NCBI RefSeq assembly: GCF_003112675.1
Contig: NZ_BFAY01000004.1
Location: 1 to 47,264 of the forward strand
DNA: 47,264 bases
Source: Leptospira johnsonii
GTDB taxonomy: Bacteria > Spirochaetota > Leptospiria > Leptospirales > Leptospiraceae
Direction: 5' to 3'
Under the pieces are notes generated by a model that had not been told where the DNA came from, ran no database searches, and saw only the letters and a program-made list of their open reading frames with translations. This document shows, one piece after another, positions 25,819-35,390 of the stretch (its first letter is position 1; each line of letters opens with the position of its first letter). Made by a program: the position numbers and the translations under genes.

Positions 25819-26727
25819 TCAGATCTCGTGTTTATAGCCGAATCTGTATTGGGTCCCACCTAAAACTTGAGGATAGGCAACGCTTGGTGCTAAACCGGCA
25901 ATTCCTCCCTCCGATCTAGGATGAGCAATCCCGTATTGAAAGGAGAATAACGTCTCCATTTCCATATAGATATGACCCTTATCCGATATCCTCGCCTGAG
26001 CACCGATAAGCCAGTTAGGAGCGATCCCGGAAACATTAAATTTAGTATTCTCCCACACTGCGGAGGGATCCGTTCCGTCGGACACCAAGCCCAGGACAGT
26101 AGTATCAGTAATGTTTGCATCTACTAACGCCTGATGGACATCGCTCAAACGGTTATGCCCCGCTAAACTCCATCCACCTTTAAAATAATGAAGCCCGGCA
26201 CCTATATATACTGCTGCATCTTCTGAAACCGAAAGTTTGATCCCTATATTAACTGGGACTTGTATCGCATTATAATCCCAGGTCATATGATAAAAAGATT
26301 GTCCTGCAAATTTCGCTTCTGTATCTCCTCCCATAATCTTGCGAGTATAATGGGCGTTTACTCTCCAGAAGAAAGCCTTTCCAAAATCTTGCTCATATCC
26401 TAAGGACAAAGTGAGGCCTGTCATCCCTCCGTTCGTCTTTGTACTGATGAGTCCATTGGAAGAATGTTGTAAGGTTAATAAGCGATTCTCTGGAATGACT
26501 GCGAGGCGGGGAAGAACTCCATTCTGAGTTCCCGTGGAATCAGTAGTAGCGTAATTACTGGAAGAATCCAAACCATCTGTAGAGATCGTACTTCCCAATG
26601 CTCCTAGATCGAATTGTAATCCGGCACTACCCATCAGATATGTTTTTGCTTCTAAAAAGACTCCTGGGATTAAGAGAAGAAACGTTGCGATCGTTCTTTT
26701 AGCAGCTTGTATCATAGTATTCTCCAT
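25819..26727 (-). CDS. ompL1: OmpL1-like outer-membrane porin, copy 2
   Basis: A 302-residue homologue of the leptospiral transmembrane porin OmpL1. A signal peptide (IATFLLLIPGVFLEAKTY) precedes a chain of amphipathic beta-strands. Hallmarks include LQFDLGALGSTI, DGLDSSSNY, YEQDFGKAFFWRVNAHYTRK, VPVNIGIKLSVSEDAAVYIG, APNWLIGAQARISDKGHIYM and the C-terminal YRFGYKHEI, all very close to OmpL1. Compared with its neighbour (26878-27801) it lacks a few residues in one variable loop. The ATG at 26727 has AAGGA six bases upstream. The terminator at 26820-26852 lies upstream of it, so it probably has its own promoter in the 90-base gap. Its 3' end lies six bases from the convergent methyltransferase stop. 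Confidence 0.88.
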   Translation of the reverse strand: MENTMIQAAKRTIATFLLLIPGVFLEAKTYLMGSAGLQFDLGALGSTISTDGLDSSSNYATTDSTGTQNGVLPRLAVIPENRLLTLQHSSNGLISTKTNGGMTGLTLSLGYEQDFGKAFFWRVNAHYTRKIMGGDTEAKFAGQSFYHMTWDYNAIQVPVNIGIKLSVSEDAAVYIGAGLHYFKGGWSLAGHNRLSDVHQALVDANITDTTVLGLVSDGTDPSAVWENTKFNVSGIAPNWLIGAQARISDKGHIYMEMETLFSFQYGIAHPRSEGGIAGLAPSVAYPQVLGGTQYRFGYKHEI

Positions 26728-26819
26728 TAACTATCCTTAAACAAGCTCATTGGACTAAACTGGCCCCAAAAACAGCGACCGTTTTTTAGGTTGGATGTGA
26801 TTTACATTTGTCATGTGAA

Positions 26820-26852
26820 AATAAAAAAGGCCCTCCGAAACGGAGAGCCTTT
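26820..26852 (-). terminator. intrinsic terminator after OmpL1-like copy 1
   Basis: On the minus strand AAAGGCTCTCCG, loop TTT and CGGAGGGCCTTT form a 12-bp stem with one mismatch. TTTATTTT follows immediately. It lies about 26 bases after the copy 1 stop. Confidence 0.88.
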
Positions 26853-26877
26853 GCATAATCCAAACAAAGATCTTGAA

Positions 26878-27801
26878 TTAGATCTCGTGTTTGTATCCGA
26901 ATCTGTACTGGTTTCCACCAAGAACTTGAGGATAAGCAACGGAAGGTGCTAAACCTTGCGCGCCACCTGCTGATCTCGGGTGACCGATACCATATTTGAA
27001 GGAGAACAGAGTCTCAACTTCCATAAAGATATGACCTTTGTCGGAAATTCTAGATTGAGCTCCGATTAGCCAGTTTGGAGCAACTCCGGAAACTTGGAAG
27101 GTAGTTTTTTCGTAGTTCGCAGAAGGATCAGTTCCATCAGCAAGTAAGCCAGCGATAGTGGAGGACTGTGCTTGCGCGAGGGTTTGCCCGCCAGCAACTA
27201 AAGCATTAACCACAGCATTGTGAACGTCATTCAAACGGTTGTTTCCCGCTAAGCTCCATCCACCATTGAAGTAGTGAACCCCAGCTCCGATGTAAAAGGA
27301 AGTATCTTCAGTAACGGAAAGTTTGATACCTACGTTTACTGGCACTTGGAGTGCATGGTAGTCCCAAGTGATATCATAGAAACTTTGCCCTAAGAATTTT
27401 GCATTAGTATCTCCACCCATAACTTTACGAGTGTAGTGTGCATTTGCTCTCCAGAAGAAAGCTTTTCCGAAATCCTGCTCATATCCTAAGGAAACTGTAA
27501 GTCCAGTCATTGCTCCGCTGGTTTTAGCGCTGACTAATCCCATTGTAGTGTGTTGTAAACTTAACAGACGGTTTTCAGGAATGATTGCACGACGAGGAAG
27601 AACCCCATTCTGAGTTCCAGTGGAATCAGTAGTAGCATAACTTCCAGATGCGTCCAAACCATCAGTTGCAATTGTATCGCCCAATGATCCCAGGTCAAAT
27701 TGGAGACCGAGGCCTCCAGTGATGTAAGACTTTGCGCTCAAGCCGAATGAAGAACAAAGTACGGCGAAAACTAACAAAGCTTTCGTGATGTTACGAACCA
27801 T
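26878..27801 (-). CDS. ompL1: OmpL1-like outer-membrane porin, copy 1
   Basis: A 307-residue OmpL1 homologue and the closer match to the classical protein. The N-terminal signal MVRNITKALLVFAVL...LSAKSY is nearly identical in style to that of L. interrogans OmpL1. The body has the same strand pattern (GLGLQFDLGSLGDTI, DGLDASGSY, YEQDFGKAFFWR, GAGVHYFNGGWSLAGNNRL, GVAPNWLIGAQSRISDKGHIF) and ends YRFGYKHEI. OmpL1 is a surface-exposed beta-barrel with porin activity. An Ala-rich insertion (VVNALVAGGQTLAQAQSS) makes one loop longer than in copy 2. AAGGAG sits eight bases before the ATG. The gene has its own intrinsic terminator and is divergent from the thiC riboswitch transcript. Confidence 0.92.
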   Translation of the reverse strand: MVRNITKALLVFAVLCSSFGLSAKSYITGGLGLQFDLGSLGDTIATDGLDASGSYATTDSTGTQNGVLPRRAIIPENRLLSLQHTTMGLVSAKTSGAMTGLTVSLGYEQDFGKAFFWRANAHYTRKVMGGDTNAKFLGQSFYDITWDYHALQVPVNVGIKLSVTEDTSFYIGAGVHYFNGGWSLAGNNRLNDVHNAVVNALVAGGQTLAQAQSSTIAGLLADGTDPSANYEKTTFQVSGVAPNWLIGAQSRISDKGHIFMEVETLFSFKYGIGHPRSAGGAQGLAPSVAYPQVLGGNQYRFGYKHEI

Positions 27802-28146
27802 TTAAATAGCTCCTTAAACTTTTCGTATAGTAGAGTGGTTTTTCACCTGGACCGTTTATGTCTATCGTGGGTCCAAGCGTTGGACAGGACAATATCGACA
27901 CGGACCTGAGTGTCAAACAGATATTCTGGATAAAATAAAAAAGTCTGTTATATAGGATTTTATTTTGAACATTTGTTGTAAAAAATAAATATTCACTTCC
28001 TCTTCCATTCGAAGCTTAACGTCCGTTCGTTAATTTCGATTTTTTTAGCTTCGAGAAAAATCAGTGAATTTTCCCTCACGAATTCAAGTGAGAAGTTCCG
28101 TAAAAACTCCTTGCAAGACTAGAATTTAGGAATCCAATGGAGAGAA
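27802..28146. other. divergent control region between OmpL1 and thiC
   Basis: This 345-base region must hold the leftward ompL1 promoter and the rightward thiC promoter. I cannot fix either by eye. A nested inverted repeat stands out: CGAAGCT (28010-28016) with AGCTTCG (28047-28053), enclosing TAACG (28017-28021) with CGTTA (28028-28032). A T-run lies inside the outer arms. Confidence 0.4.
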
Positions 28147-29940
<1,794 letters not shown>

Positions 29941-29990
29941 CTTGACCTTTCCAAATAAATTTGGAATCCTGGATCGGCTTTAGGACCCGT

Positions 29991-30725
29991 ATGAAACAGA
30001 AACTCGTTCAAAAACTAATTTTCGTATTCTTCTTATTGATTGCACCTGCGGCTTTCGCCCAAGGAAGTAACGATCTTGCCCCTGTTCCGGGTGAACTCGA
30101 ACAGGCGGGGAGAAGAGGTTCCAGAAAATTTTTCATTGGAGGTTTTACTGCAAACGGTCTGAGTTGGTTCGGTTCAGGGATCCAATTTTCTTCTAAATTG
30201 GCTGCTTCTCTCCAATGGCAGGAACAAAGAGTGATCCAAAGATTCGATTTGGATGTGAATGGTGTGCAGTCTGATCTGTCTGGAGTATTTACTCTTACAA
30301 ATTCGGAAAAGATCCAAAGGCAAGTTGCGCTTCAAATGGAATGGTTTCCTTTTTCAGGACCTTATTATTTTGCAGCTGGCGGGGGATTAGAAACTTATTC
30401 TGAAAAACAAAGAAAGACAGAGACCTATGTTCCGAGCGGAAATTATAGGGACTATGCTTGGAATATTTCCCAACAAAAACTTTTTCTTTCTGCGGGAGCC
30501 GGTTTCCGGTACGTTTTCAATTCAGGATTTTTTATCCATGTAGGAGGAAATATCCTATTTTATCCGGAAAGAACCACTCATGAACAAAGAGGTTCTTACG
30601 GCGCCAATACAAATTGGGATTATAGACAATTACAAAAAGATTGGCAAGAGCCTGAAAAAGAGGCCAGAACTCATCAGAATCCGTACGGGGCTCAACTGCA
30701 GATCTTATTCGGGATAGCAATATAA
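29991..30725 (+). CDS. predicted outer-membrane beta-barrel protein
   Basis: A 244-residue exported protein. A cleavable signal peptide (KLIFVFFLLIAPAAFAQG) is followed by alternating aromatic and polar strands such as FFIGGFTANGLSWFGSGI, QMEWFPFSGPYYFAAGGGLE and FIHVGGNILFYPERT, typical of an eight- to ten-stranded barrel. It ends LQILFGIAI rather than with a terminal Phe. I do not recognise a named family. The ATG at 29991 has AGGA five bases upstream and begins the signal. A TTG at 29961 is less likely. It starts 50 bases after thiC and may be read from the same transcript, but no thiamine role is evident. Confidence 0.6.
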   Translation: MKQKLVQKLIFVFFLLIAPAAFAQGSNDLAPVPGELEQAGRRGSRKFFIGGFTANGLSWFGSGIQFSSKLAASLQWQEQRVIQRFDLDVNGVQSDLSGVFTLTNSEKIQRQVALQMEWFPFSGPYYFAAGGGLETYSEKQRKTETYVPSGNYRDYAWNISQQKLFLSAGAGFRYVFNSGFFIHVGGNILFYPERTTHEQRGSYGANTNWDYRQLQKDWQEPEKEARTHQNPYGAQLQILFGIAI

Positions 30726-30779
30726 TCTGCCACTTTCCAGGATTCGATCATCTAACCTGGAACTGGTTATTATAGAATT

Positions 30780-31004
30780 TTAATGTAGGGTAGAAGGAAC
30801 GCCATCCCTGGTTTTATGACTTAATGTGGTCTTAAATGTTTCAATCACCTTGGAACATTCCCAAGTGGAAACATCATAACCTATCGTTAAGAACCAATTT
30901 TGTAAAAAATTAGGATCTTCTTTTTCTATGCTGAGTATAAATTGAGGATGGTTAGCTTTTTCCGTATGAACAAAATCTAAAAAAGTTCTCAAACTATTTC
31001 CCAC
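30780..31004 (-). CDS. possible small hypothetical protein
   Basis: A 74-residue open frame with GTG start in an otherwise gene-free gap. Its composition is protein-like (HPQFILSIEKEDPNFLQNWF, GYDVSTWECSKVIETFK), with no signal or membrane helix. No ribosome binding site is visible and I recognise no family. It may be a real small gene, the end of a decayed one, or chance. Confidence 0.3.
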   Translation of the reverse strand: MGNSLRTFLDFVHTEKANHPQFILSIEKEDPNFLQNWFLTIGYDVSTWECSKVIETFKTTLSHKTRDGVPSTLH

Positions 31005-31349
31005 CGATCTCAGGAGGATTGTCTCCGATTTAGAATTCGCAAGAAAAATATTGGAAGAAGTTCGGAATCTGCATTCCGATTTTATAATTTTCTAAAGGTT
31101 CGATTTCGGTTAACAAGGAGTATAACGTGCATATTCTGACCTCCTTTCCTCATTAAGAGACATAATCCACTTTTAGCTTCGCTGTCTGAGGAGCGGAATC
31201 TACCTAGATTGAGATAAGACCGTTATCAATTTCTAAAATACCAAAATAGAATATTATTTCCGGAAAGAATGTTTGAAAAACCTTAATTATCACAAAAATT
31301 TTGAAGAATAAATTAAATAAATGGTAAAAAAAAGAAATTTCTCCAAAAT
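31005..31349. other. gene-free AT-rich gap before the isoprenoid-synthase-like gene
   Basis: About 345 bases with stop codons in all frames. I see no tRNA, repeat or strong hairpin. It presumably holds the promoter of the gene at 31350, which I cannot place. Confidence 0.4.
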
Positions 31350-32288
31350 ATGGCTATGCAAAGGCTAGATTTCGGTCTTTCGGATAACCCCGAAGAGGCG
31401 GAAGAATTCTACAAGTTACTGAATCGCTCCGCTTTAAGTATTTGTTATGGATTGCCAATTTCCCTCAGAACAGAGGCGGTTTTATTTTTATATAAATATT
31501 CCCAAAACAGCGTAACGGAAGGATTCAATTTTTTAAGAAAATATCATAGTCCAAGTTATTCTATCCTGTATTGGATTAACGAATCTGCTCACGGGTTGCC
31601 TTGGGAAAATCCTTGGTTGACCTTACTACTGGAATCACATTCTTCCGCATTATTATTACACTCGTTAGACGATCATTTGACGGATGGATCTTTAAGAGCC
31701 AATCATATCATTCTGCAACTAAGGACCGAGGCTTGGACTAGATATGCCCAATCCAGCAAATTATTCGGCAGAGAAGTGCATGACGGTGTTCTGATCGCAG
31801 ACGAATTTATAGATAGATATTTCAAATCCATTGTAGATTTAGGAATTGTGGAAAGTTTAGAAGCACATCTCTCCAGATTTCGTTCTCAAATGGGGATTTG
31901 GTCCTTACAGCCTTATTTACTTGCAAGATCATTTTTCTCCAAGGACCAAGCAGAACTTGTGAGGAGAATGTACGAATTCTTCGGTGTGGCTTGGAGGCTT
32001 TTAGACGATTACCAGGATTTAACCGAAGACTTGGAGAATGAGGATATTTCTTCTATGATCTATTTTCTTCCGGAAGACAAAAGGCAAGATTGGAAAAGAA
32101 ATAATAAGCGGGAAATTTTAGGACTTTTAGAAGAAATCCAGTTAGAAAAACAGATCTCTGATCTTATTAATTCTTATTTAAACGAAGCTGCAAAACTTGC
32201 AGAAGATCTACATTTACCTAAATACGCAAATTCATTGCTCTCTTTAAAGATTAAGGAGCCTAGCCGCGCCTGGCCTGAATTAGCCTAA
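31350..32288 (+). CDS. isoprenoid-synthase-fold (polyprenyl synthetase-like) protein
   Basis: A 312-residue, mostly helical, soluble protein. Two Asp-rich motifs are spaced as in trans-isoprenyl diphosphate synthases and class I terpene synthases: LLHSLDDHLTDGS near residue 105 (DDxxxD) and WRLLDDYQDLTED near residue 215 (DDxxD). These normally bind magnesium and the substrate diphosphate. Other parts of the farnesyl or geranylgeranyl synthase signature, such as the GGKR segment at the N-terminus, are missing. It could therefore be a divergent prenyl-transferring enzyme, a cyclase or a non-classical member. No other isoprenoid gene is nearby. The start is ATG 31350 or 31356 with weak ribosome binding. 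Its last nine bases overlap the convergent phosphatase gene. Confidence 0.65.
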   Translation: MAMQRLDFGLSDNPEEAEEFYKLLNRSALSICYGLPISLRTEAVLFLYKYSQNSVTEGFNFLRKYHSPSYSILYWINESAHGLPWENPWLTLLLESHSSALLLHSLDDHLTDGSLRANHIILQLRTEAWTRYAQSSKLFGREVHDGVLIADEFIDRYFKSIVDLGIVESLEAHLSRFRSQMGIWSLQPYLLARSFFSKDQAELVRRMYEFFGVAWRLLDDYQDLTEDLENEDISSMIYFLPEDKRQDWKRNNKREILGLLEEIQLEKQISDLINSYLNEAAKLAEDLHLPKYANSLLSLKIKEPSRAWPELA

Positions 32289-34370
32289 ATATTCCATGAC
32301 CAACAAGGCCATATCGTCTTGATGTTGGAATTCTCCTTGGAAAGCTTGAACTCCATGTAAGACCGAATCGCAGAGCTCTTCAGGAGGTCTAAAAGAATTT
32401 TTCCTGAGTAGGTCGGATAAACGATCTTCTCCGAAAAATTCTCCTTCTGAATTTCTTGAATCGGGAATGCCATCGGTATACAATACTACCTTGTCGCCTG
32501 GTAATAAGTCTACCGACTCTGTTTGGTAAGCGGTTGGGATCGCCTCGTAGATCGCGACTCCTTTAGGTCTGTAAAATTCTACAACTCCACCTTTTCTTAA
32601 GACAAGGCATTCGGGATGTCCCGCATTTGCGATCAATGTTTTACCCGATCTTAGATCTACGGTTACTAAAGTAGCGGTAATAAAATGGCCGTCTAGTTTT
32701 CCTTCGAATTGATTACGAATATGTAATAGAAGCGAAGACGGATCTTGAAGAAGAATGGACCAATCTCCCAAAGTCATTTTTAACATGGACGCCAATAGCG
32801 CTGCGGAGACTCCATGGCCGGTTACATCTCCAATGAACATTCCCAAAGAACTTATGGAAGGATCGTAGATCACATCCAATAGATCTCCGCCGATCTCCAT
32901 CATCGGTTTGTATCTATACGAGATCCTTGCGTTCGGGATAACCGGTAATTCTCTTGGAAGCAGTGCGTTTTGGATCTTTCCTGCAATGGAAAGGTCTTTC
33001 GCTAAAATTCTTCCTTTTTGTACAAGTTCAGCTTTTTGGAGTTCTATAATTTTGGTTCTTTCTTCTACCTTTGTTTCCAGAGATTCGTTTAAGGATTTGA
33101 GTTTCCCTTCCGATTTTTCTAGAGCTCTAAAAACTTCCGCGTATCTTTTTGCAAGAGCAAGACTGAAAAGTAACGTTAACACTAAGAAACTTTCGTTTAC
33201 CCAAGGCTGGGCCGGGCCGAAACCTGCAAAACTCATCACAGTATAAAAAGAAGACACTGCGACAAGTATTAGGCCGGTGACCACCCATCGAAAAGATAGA
33301 ATGCTACTCCGTCTGTATCTAAAGAAAATGTACAGAGTATTCATATAAAAGAATACTAATATGACTAAAAATATTTGGAAGGCCACTTTTCCGAAAAACT
33401 GATGTCCTCCCGTGAGACCGAACTCCAAAGAAGGCCAGATGGTCAGAAGAATAAAAAGAAATTGTAATGTTCTTCCCGGAATGTTTCGGGGAGCTTGAAA
33501 GATCCCGATCGTAAATTCGTAAAATAGAATGGGGAGAAAAGCTCCGAGGGAATAGCCGAAAATAACCCAAGTCCAGGGGGAATCTACTACGTATTGGAAC
33601 CAACCTTCGTAAGCCGGATACCAGATCGCCAAGGACAAGTTTAGAAGGGAAAAGGAAAGATTAAATTTGTCCTGTGGTCTTCTGATATAAATGAAAGCAA
33701 AAAAGAAGAAGGAAAAAAATTCCAAAGAGCTGAACAGCAACACTCTAAGCGCTTTTACCAGATAGACGGTTTGCACTTCCGAGAAACTGCCTACTACCGG
33801 ATTTTCCATCATGTTCCTGGGCCCGTTGAAAGGGAATAATTGGAGGGCTAGTGTAACTTCTTCATTTTGGAATGGAATGACTACGATCCTGGGTTTGGAG
33901 GAATCTTCCGATTCTCCTGGTACGATCATTTGTTCTTTTCCTTCCGATTTTACTCCCAAATAACAGCCGGATGGACAGAAAGGTATATAAGCAGAAAGTA
34001 ATATATCTAGATCGTTTTTACTTCTTTTTACGGAATGAAAGAATACGAAAGAGGAATCTTTTTGTTTTGGATTATAATTCGAGATATTAGAAGGTGCGGC
34101 CAAAAAAGATTCTATTTTGTAAGAGTCTTGCCCGGAAGGATTTTCAGGATTTTGTCCAGGTAAAACCGGGAAATGTCCGTGGAAGAAATTTCCGGCAGGG
34201 ATTTCGGAAAATGCCCAGTTAGAAATTATAAAAGGACTTTTATCTTGTTCCCAATTTGTAGATGGGGTCTCCATTCCTGCGACTGGAGAAGGCTCTGTAG
34301 GTCCGCATTGTTCCAGTAGTAGGACCAACAAGAGAGAAACGATAGGTTTCTTTAGATTTTTTGTTTTCAT
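32280..34370 (-). CDS. 7TM receptor with SpoIIE-type serine phosphatase
   Basis: A 696-residue membrane signalling protein. The N-terminus SLLLVLLLEQC resembles a loose spirochaetal lipoprotein signal. An extracytoplasmic domain of about 200 residues follows, then seven hydrophobic helices of the 7TMR-DISM type from about residue 205 to 420. A coiled coil (ESLETKVEERTKIIELQKAE) leads to a PP2C-like SpoIIE domain with MEIGGDLLDV, IGDVTGHGVSAALLASM and the metal-binding KVVLYTDGIPDS. Such proteins dephosphorylate anti-sigma-factor antagonists or similar partners in response to an external signal. The ATG at 34370 is chosen because it begins the signal sequence and avoids overlap with the upstream gene. 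A TTG-type extension to 34547 is implausible. Confidence 0.85.
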   Translation of the reverse strand: MKTKNLKKPIVSLLLVLLLEQCGPTEPSPVAGMETPSTNWEQDKSPFIISNWAFSEIPAGNFFHGHFPVLPGQNPENPSGQDSYKIESFLAAPSNISNYNPKQKDSSFVFFHSVKRSKNDLDILLSAYIPFCPSGCYLGVKSEGKEQMIVPGESEDSSKPRIVVIPFQNEEVTLALQLFPFNGPRNMMENPVVGSFSEVQTVYLVKALRVLLFSSLEFFSFFFFAFIYIRRPQDKFNLSFSLLNLSLAIWYPAYEGWFQYVVDSPWTWVIFGYSLGAFLPILFYEFTIGIFQAPRNIPGRTLQFLFILLTIWPSLEFGLTGGHQFFGKVAFQIFLVILVFFYMNTLYIFFRYRRSSILSFRWVVTGLILVAVSSFYTVMSFAGFGPAQPWVNESFLVLTLLFSLALAKRYAEVFRALEKSEGKLKSLNESLETKVEERTKIIELQKAELVQKGRILAKDLSIAGKIQNALLPRELPVIPNARISYRYKPMMEIGGDLLDVIYDPSISSLGMFIGDVTGHGVSAALLASMLKMTLGDWSILLQDPSSLLLHIRNQFEGKLDGHFITATLVTVDLRSGKTLIANAGHPECLVLRKGGVVEFYRPKGVAIYEAIPTAYQTESVDLLPGDKVVLYTDGIPDSRNSEGEFFGEDRLSDLLRKNSFRPPEELCDSVLHGVQAFQGEFQHQDDMALLVMEYLG

Positions 34371-34435
34371 TTCGCATGACCATTTTTGGCTTCTTACGTA
34401 TTTGTTTATAAGAGCGCTGTCGGTTGTATAGCTTT

Positions 34436-35326
34436 TTAACCTGCGTCTTTCGCACAACGGAACCCAAAATGATGGTATTCCGGATAATTTTGAGGGACAT
34501 GTGCTCTTCTTTTGGAGCCTCTTGCATAACTTGAGGGCCACCACCAAGATCCACCTTTTAGGGTTTTTTTATCAAAACCGGGACAGTTATCTTCTCCCTC
34601 GCAAGGGCCTTTCGGATCTTTTCCGTTGCATGCTTCTCCGCATGCTTTGTAATTTTCGGAGTACCAATCCTGGACCCACTCCCAGGAATTTCCGGCCATA
34701 TCAAATAGTCCGTATACTCCTGCAGGTCTACTTCCCACCGGAGCGGTGGGCATTAAATTCGGAGGATTGATCTTTTTATATACGCAGCCTTTTCGTTCGT
34801 CTTCTTCGATGACGGCTAACTTACAGTTGGCGGGTTTGTTTCCCCATGGAAATAGATTTCCTTTCGGACCTCTGGCTGCCTTCTCCCACTCCGCTTCCGT
34901 TGGGAGTCTTTTGCCCACCCATTCACAATATTCTTTTGCGGTATACCAACTCACTCCAAGCACAGGTTGTTTCGGTTTTAGATATAGATCACCATAGGCA
35001 GGGCCTATATAATCGCAGGTCCCGTTATAGAGACAATCTTTGCAGGAGCCTTCTTCTATACATTTGCTGAAGTCTTCATTTGTGACCTCGTATAGATCTA
35101 TGAAGAAGTCGCTGAGATAAATTTTTTGTTCCGGAGCCTCGTCCGGATCGTGGGTATTACTTCCCCGGATAAAATATCCTTCCGGAATACATTGCATTCC
35201 TTTGATTTTTTTTCCGTAGCAGGGTTTGCTCGGGTCAGGAGATCCCAGCAAATGAGGGGCGATCAGAAAGATTATAGATAAAAATAGAATGATAAAATGG
35301 ATCGGACGAAAGGAAAGCGAGTTCAT
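34436..35326 (-). CDS. formylglycine-generating-enzyme-fold (SUMF1-like) exported protein
   Basis: A 296-residue protein with an N-terminal hydrophobic signal or anchor (FIILFLSIIFLIAP) and one FGE-sulfatase domain. Characteristic segments are IPEGYFIRGSN, FFIDLYEVTNEDF, PVLGVSWYTAKEYCEWVGKR, LPTEAEWEKAARG, YGLFDMAGNSWEWVQDWY and FGFRCAKD. Classical FGE has a Cys pair after GGSW. Here that region reads GGSWWWPSSYARGSKRR, without cysteines, so it probably is not a true formylglycine generator. Members lacking the pair act in other roles, some as structural or binding modules. A Cys-rich insert (CIEEGSCKDCLYNGTC) suggests disulphides. An ATG at 35371 is an alternative start. Confidence 0.8.
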   Translation of the reverse strand: MNSLSFRPIHFIILFLSIIFLIAPHLLGSPDPSKPCYGKKIKGMQCIPEGYFIRGSNTHDPDEAPEQKIYLSDFFIDLYEVTNEDFSKCIEEGSCKDCLYNGTCDYIGPAYGDLYLKPKQPVLGVSWYTAKEYCEWVGKRLPTEAEWEKAARGPKGNLFPWGNKPANCKLAVIEEDERKGCVYKKINPPNLMPTAPVGSRPAGVYGLFDMAGNSWEWVQDWYSENYKACGEACNGKDPKGPCEGEDNCPGFDKKTLKGGSWWWPSSYARGSKRRAHVPQNYPEYHHFGFRCAKDAG

Positions 35327-35390
35327 CAAACCTGGAAGAGTCCTTTCCCAAGAGGATTCGTCCAGGTGCATTCTTATGCAAGAGAAATTT

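Noticed and set aside
34371..34547. N-terminal extension of the 7TM-SpoIIE phosphatase
   Set aside because: It would overlap the SUMF1-like gene by 112 bases and put 59 non-conserved residues before the signal sequence.
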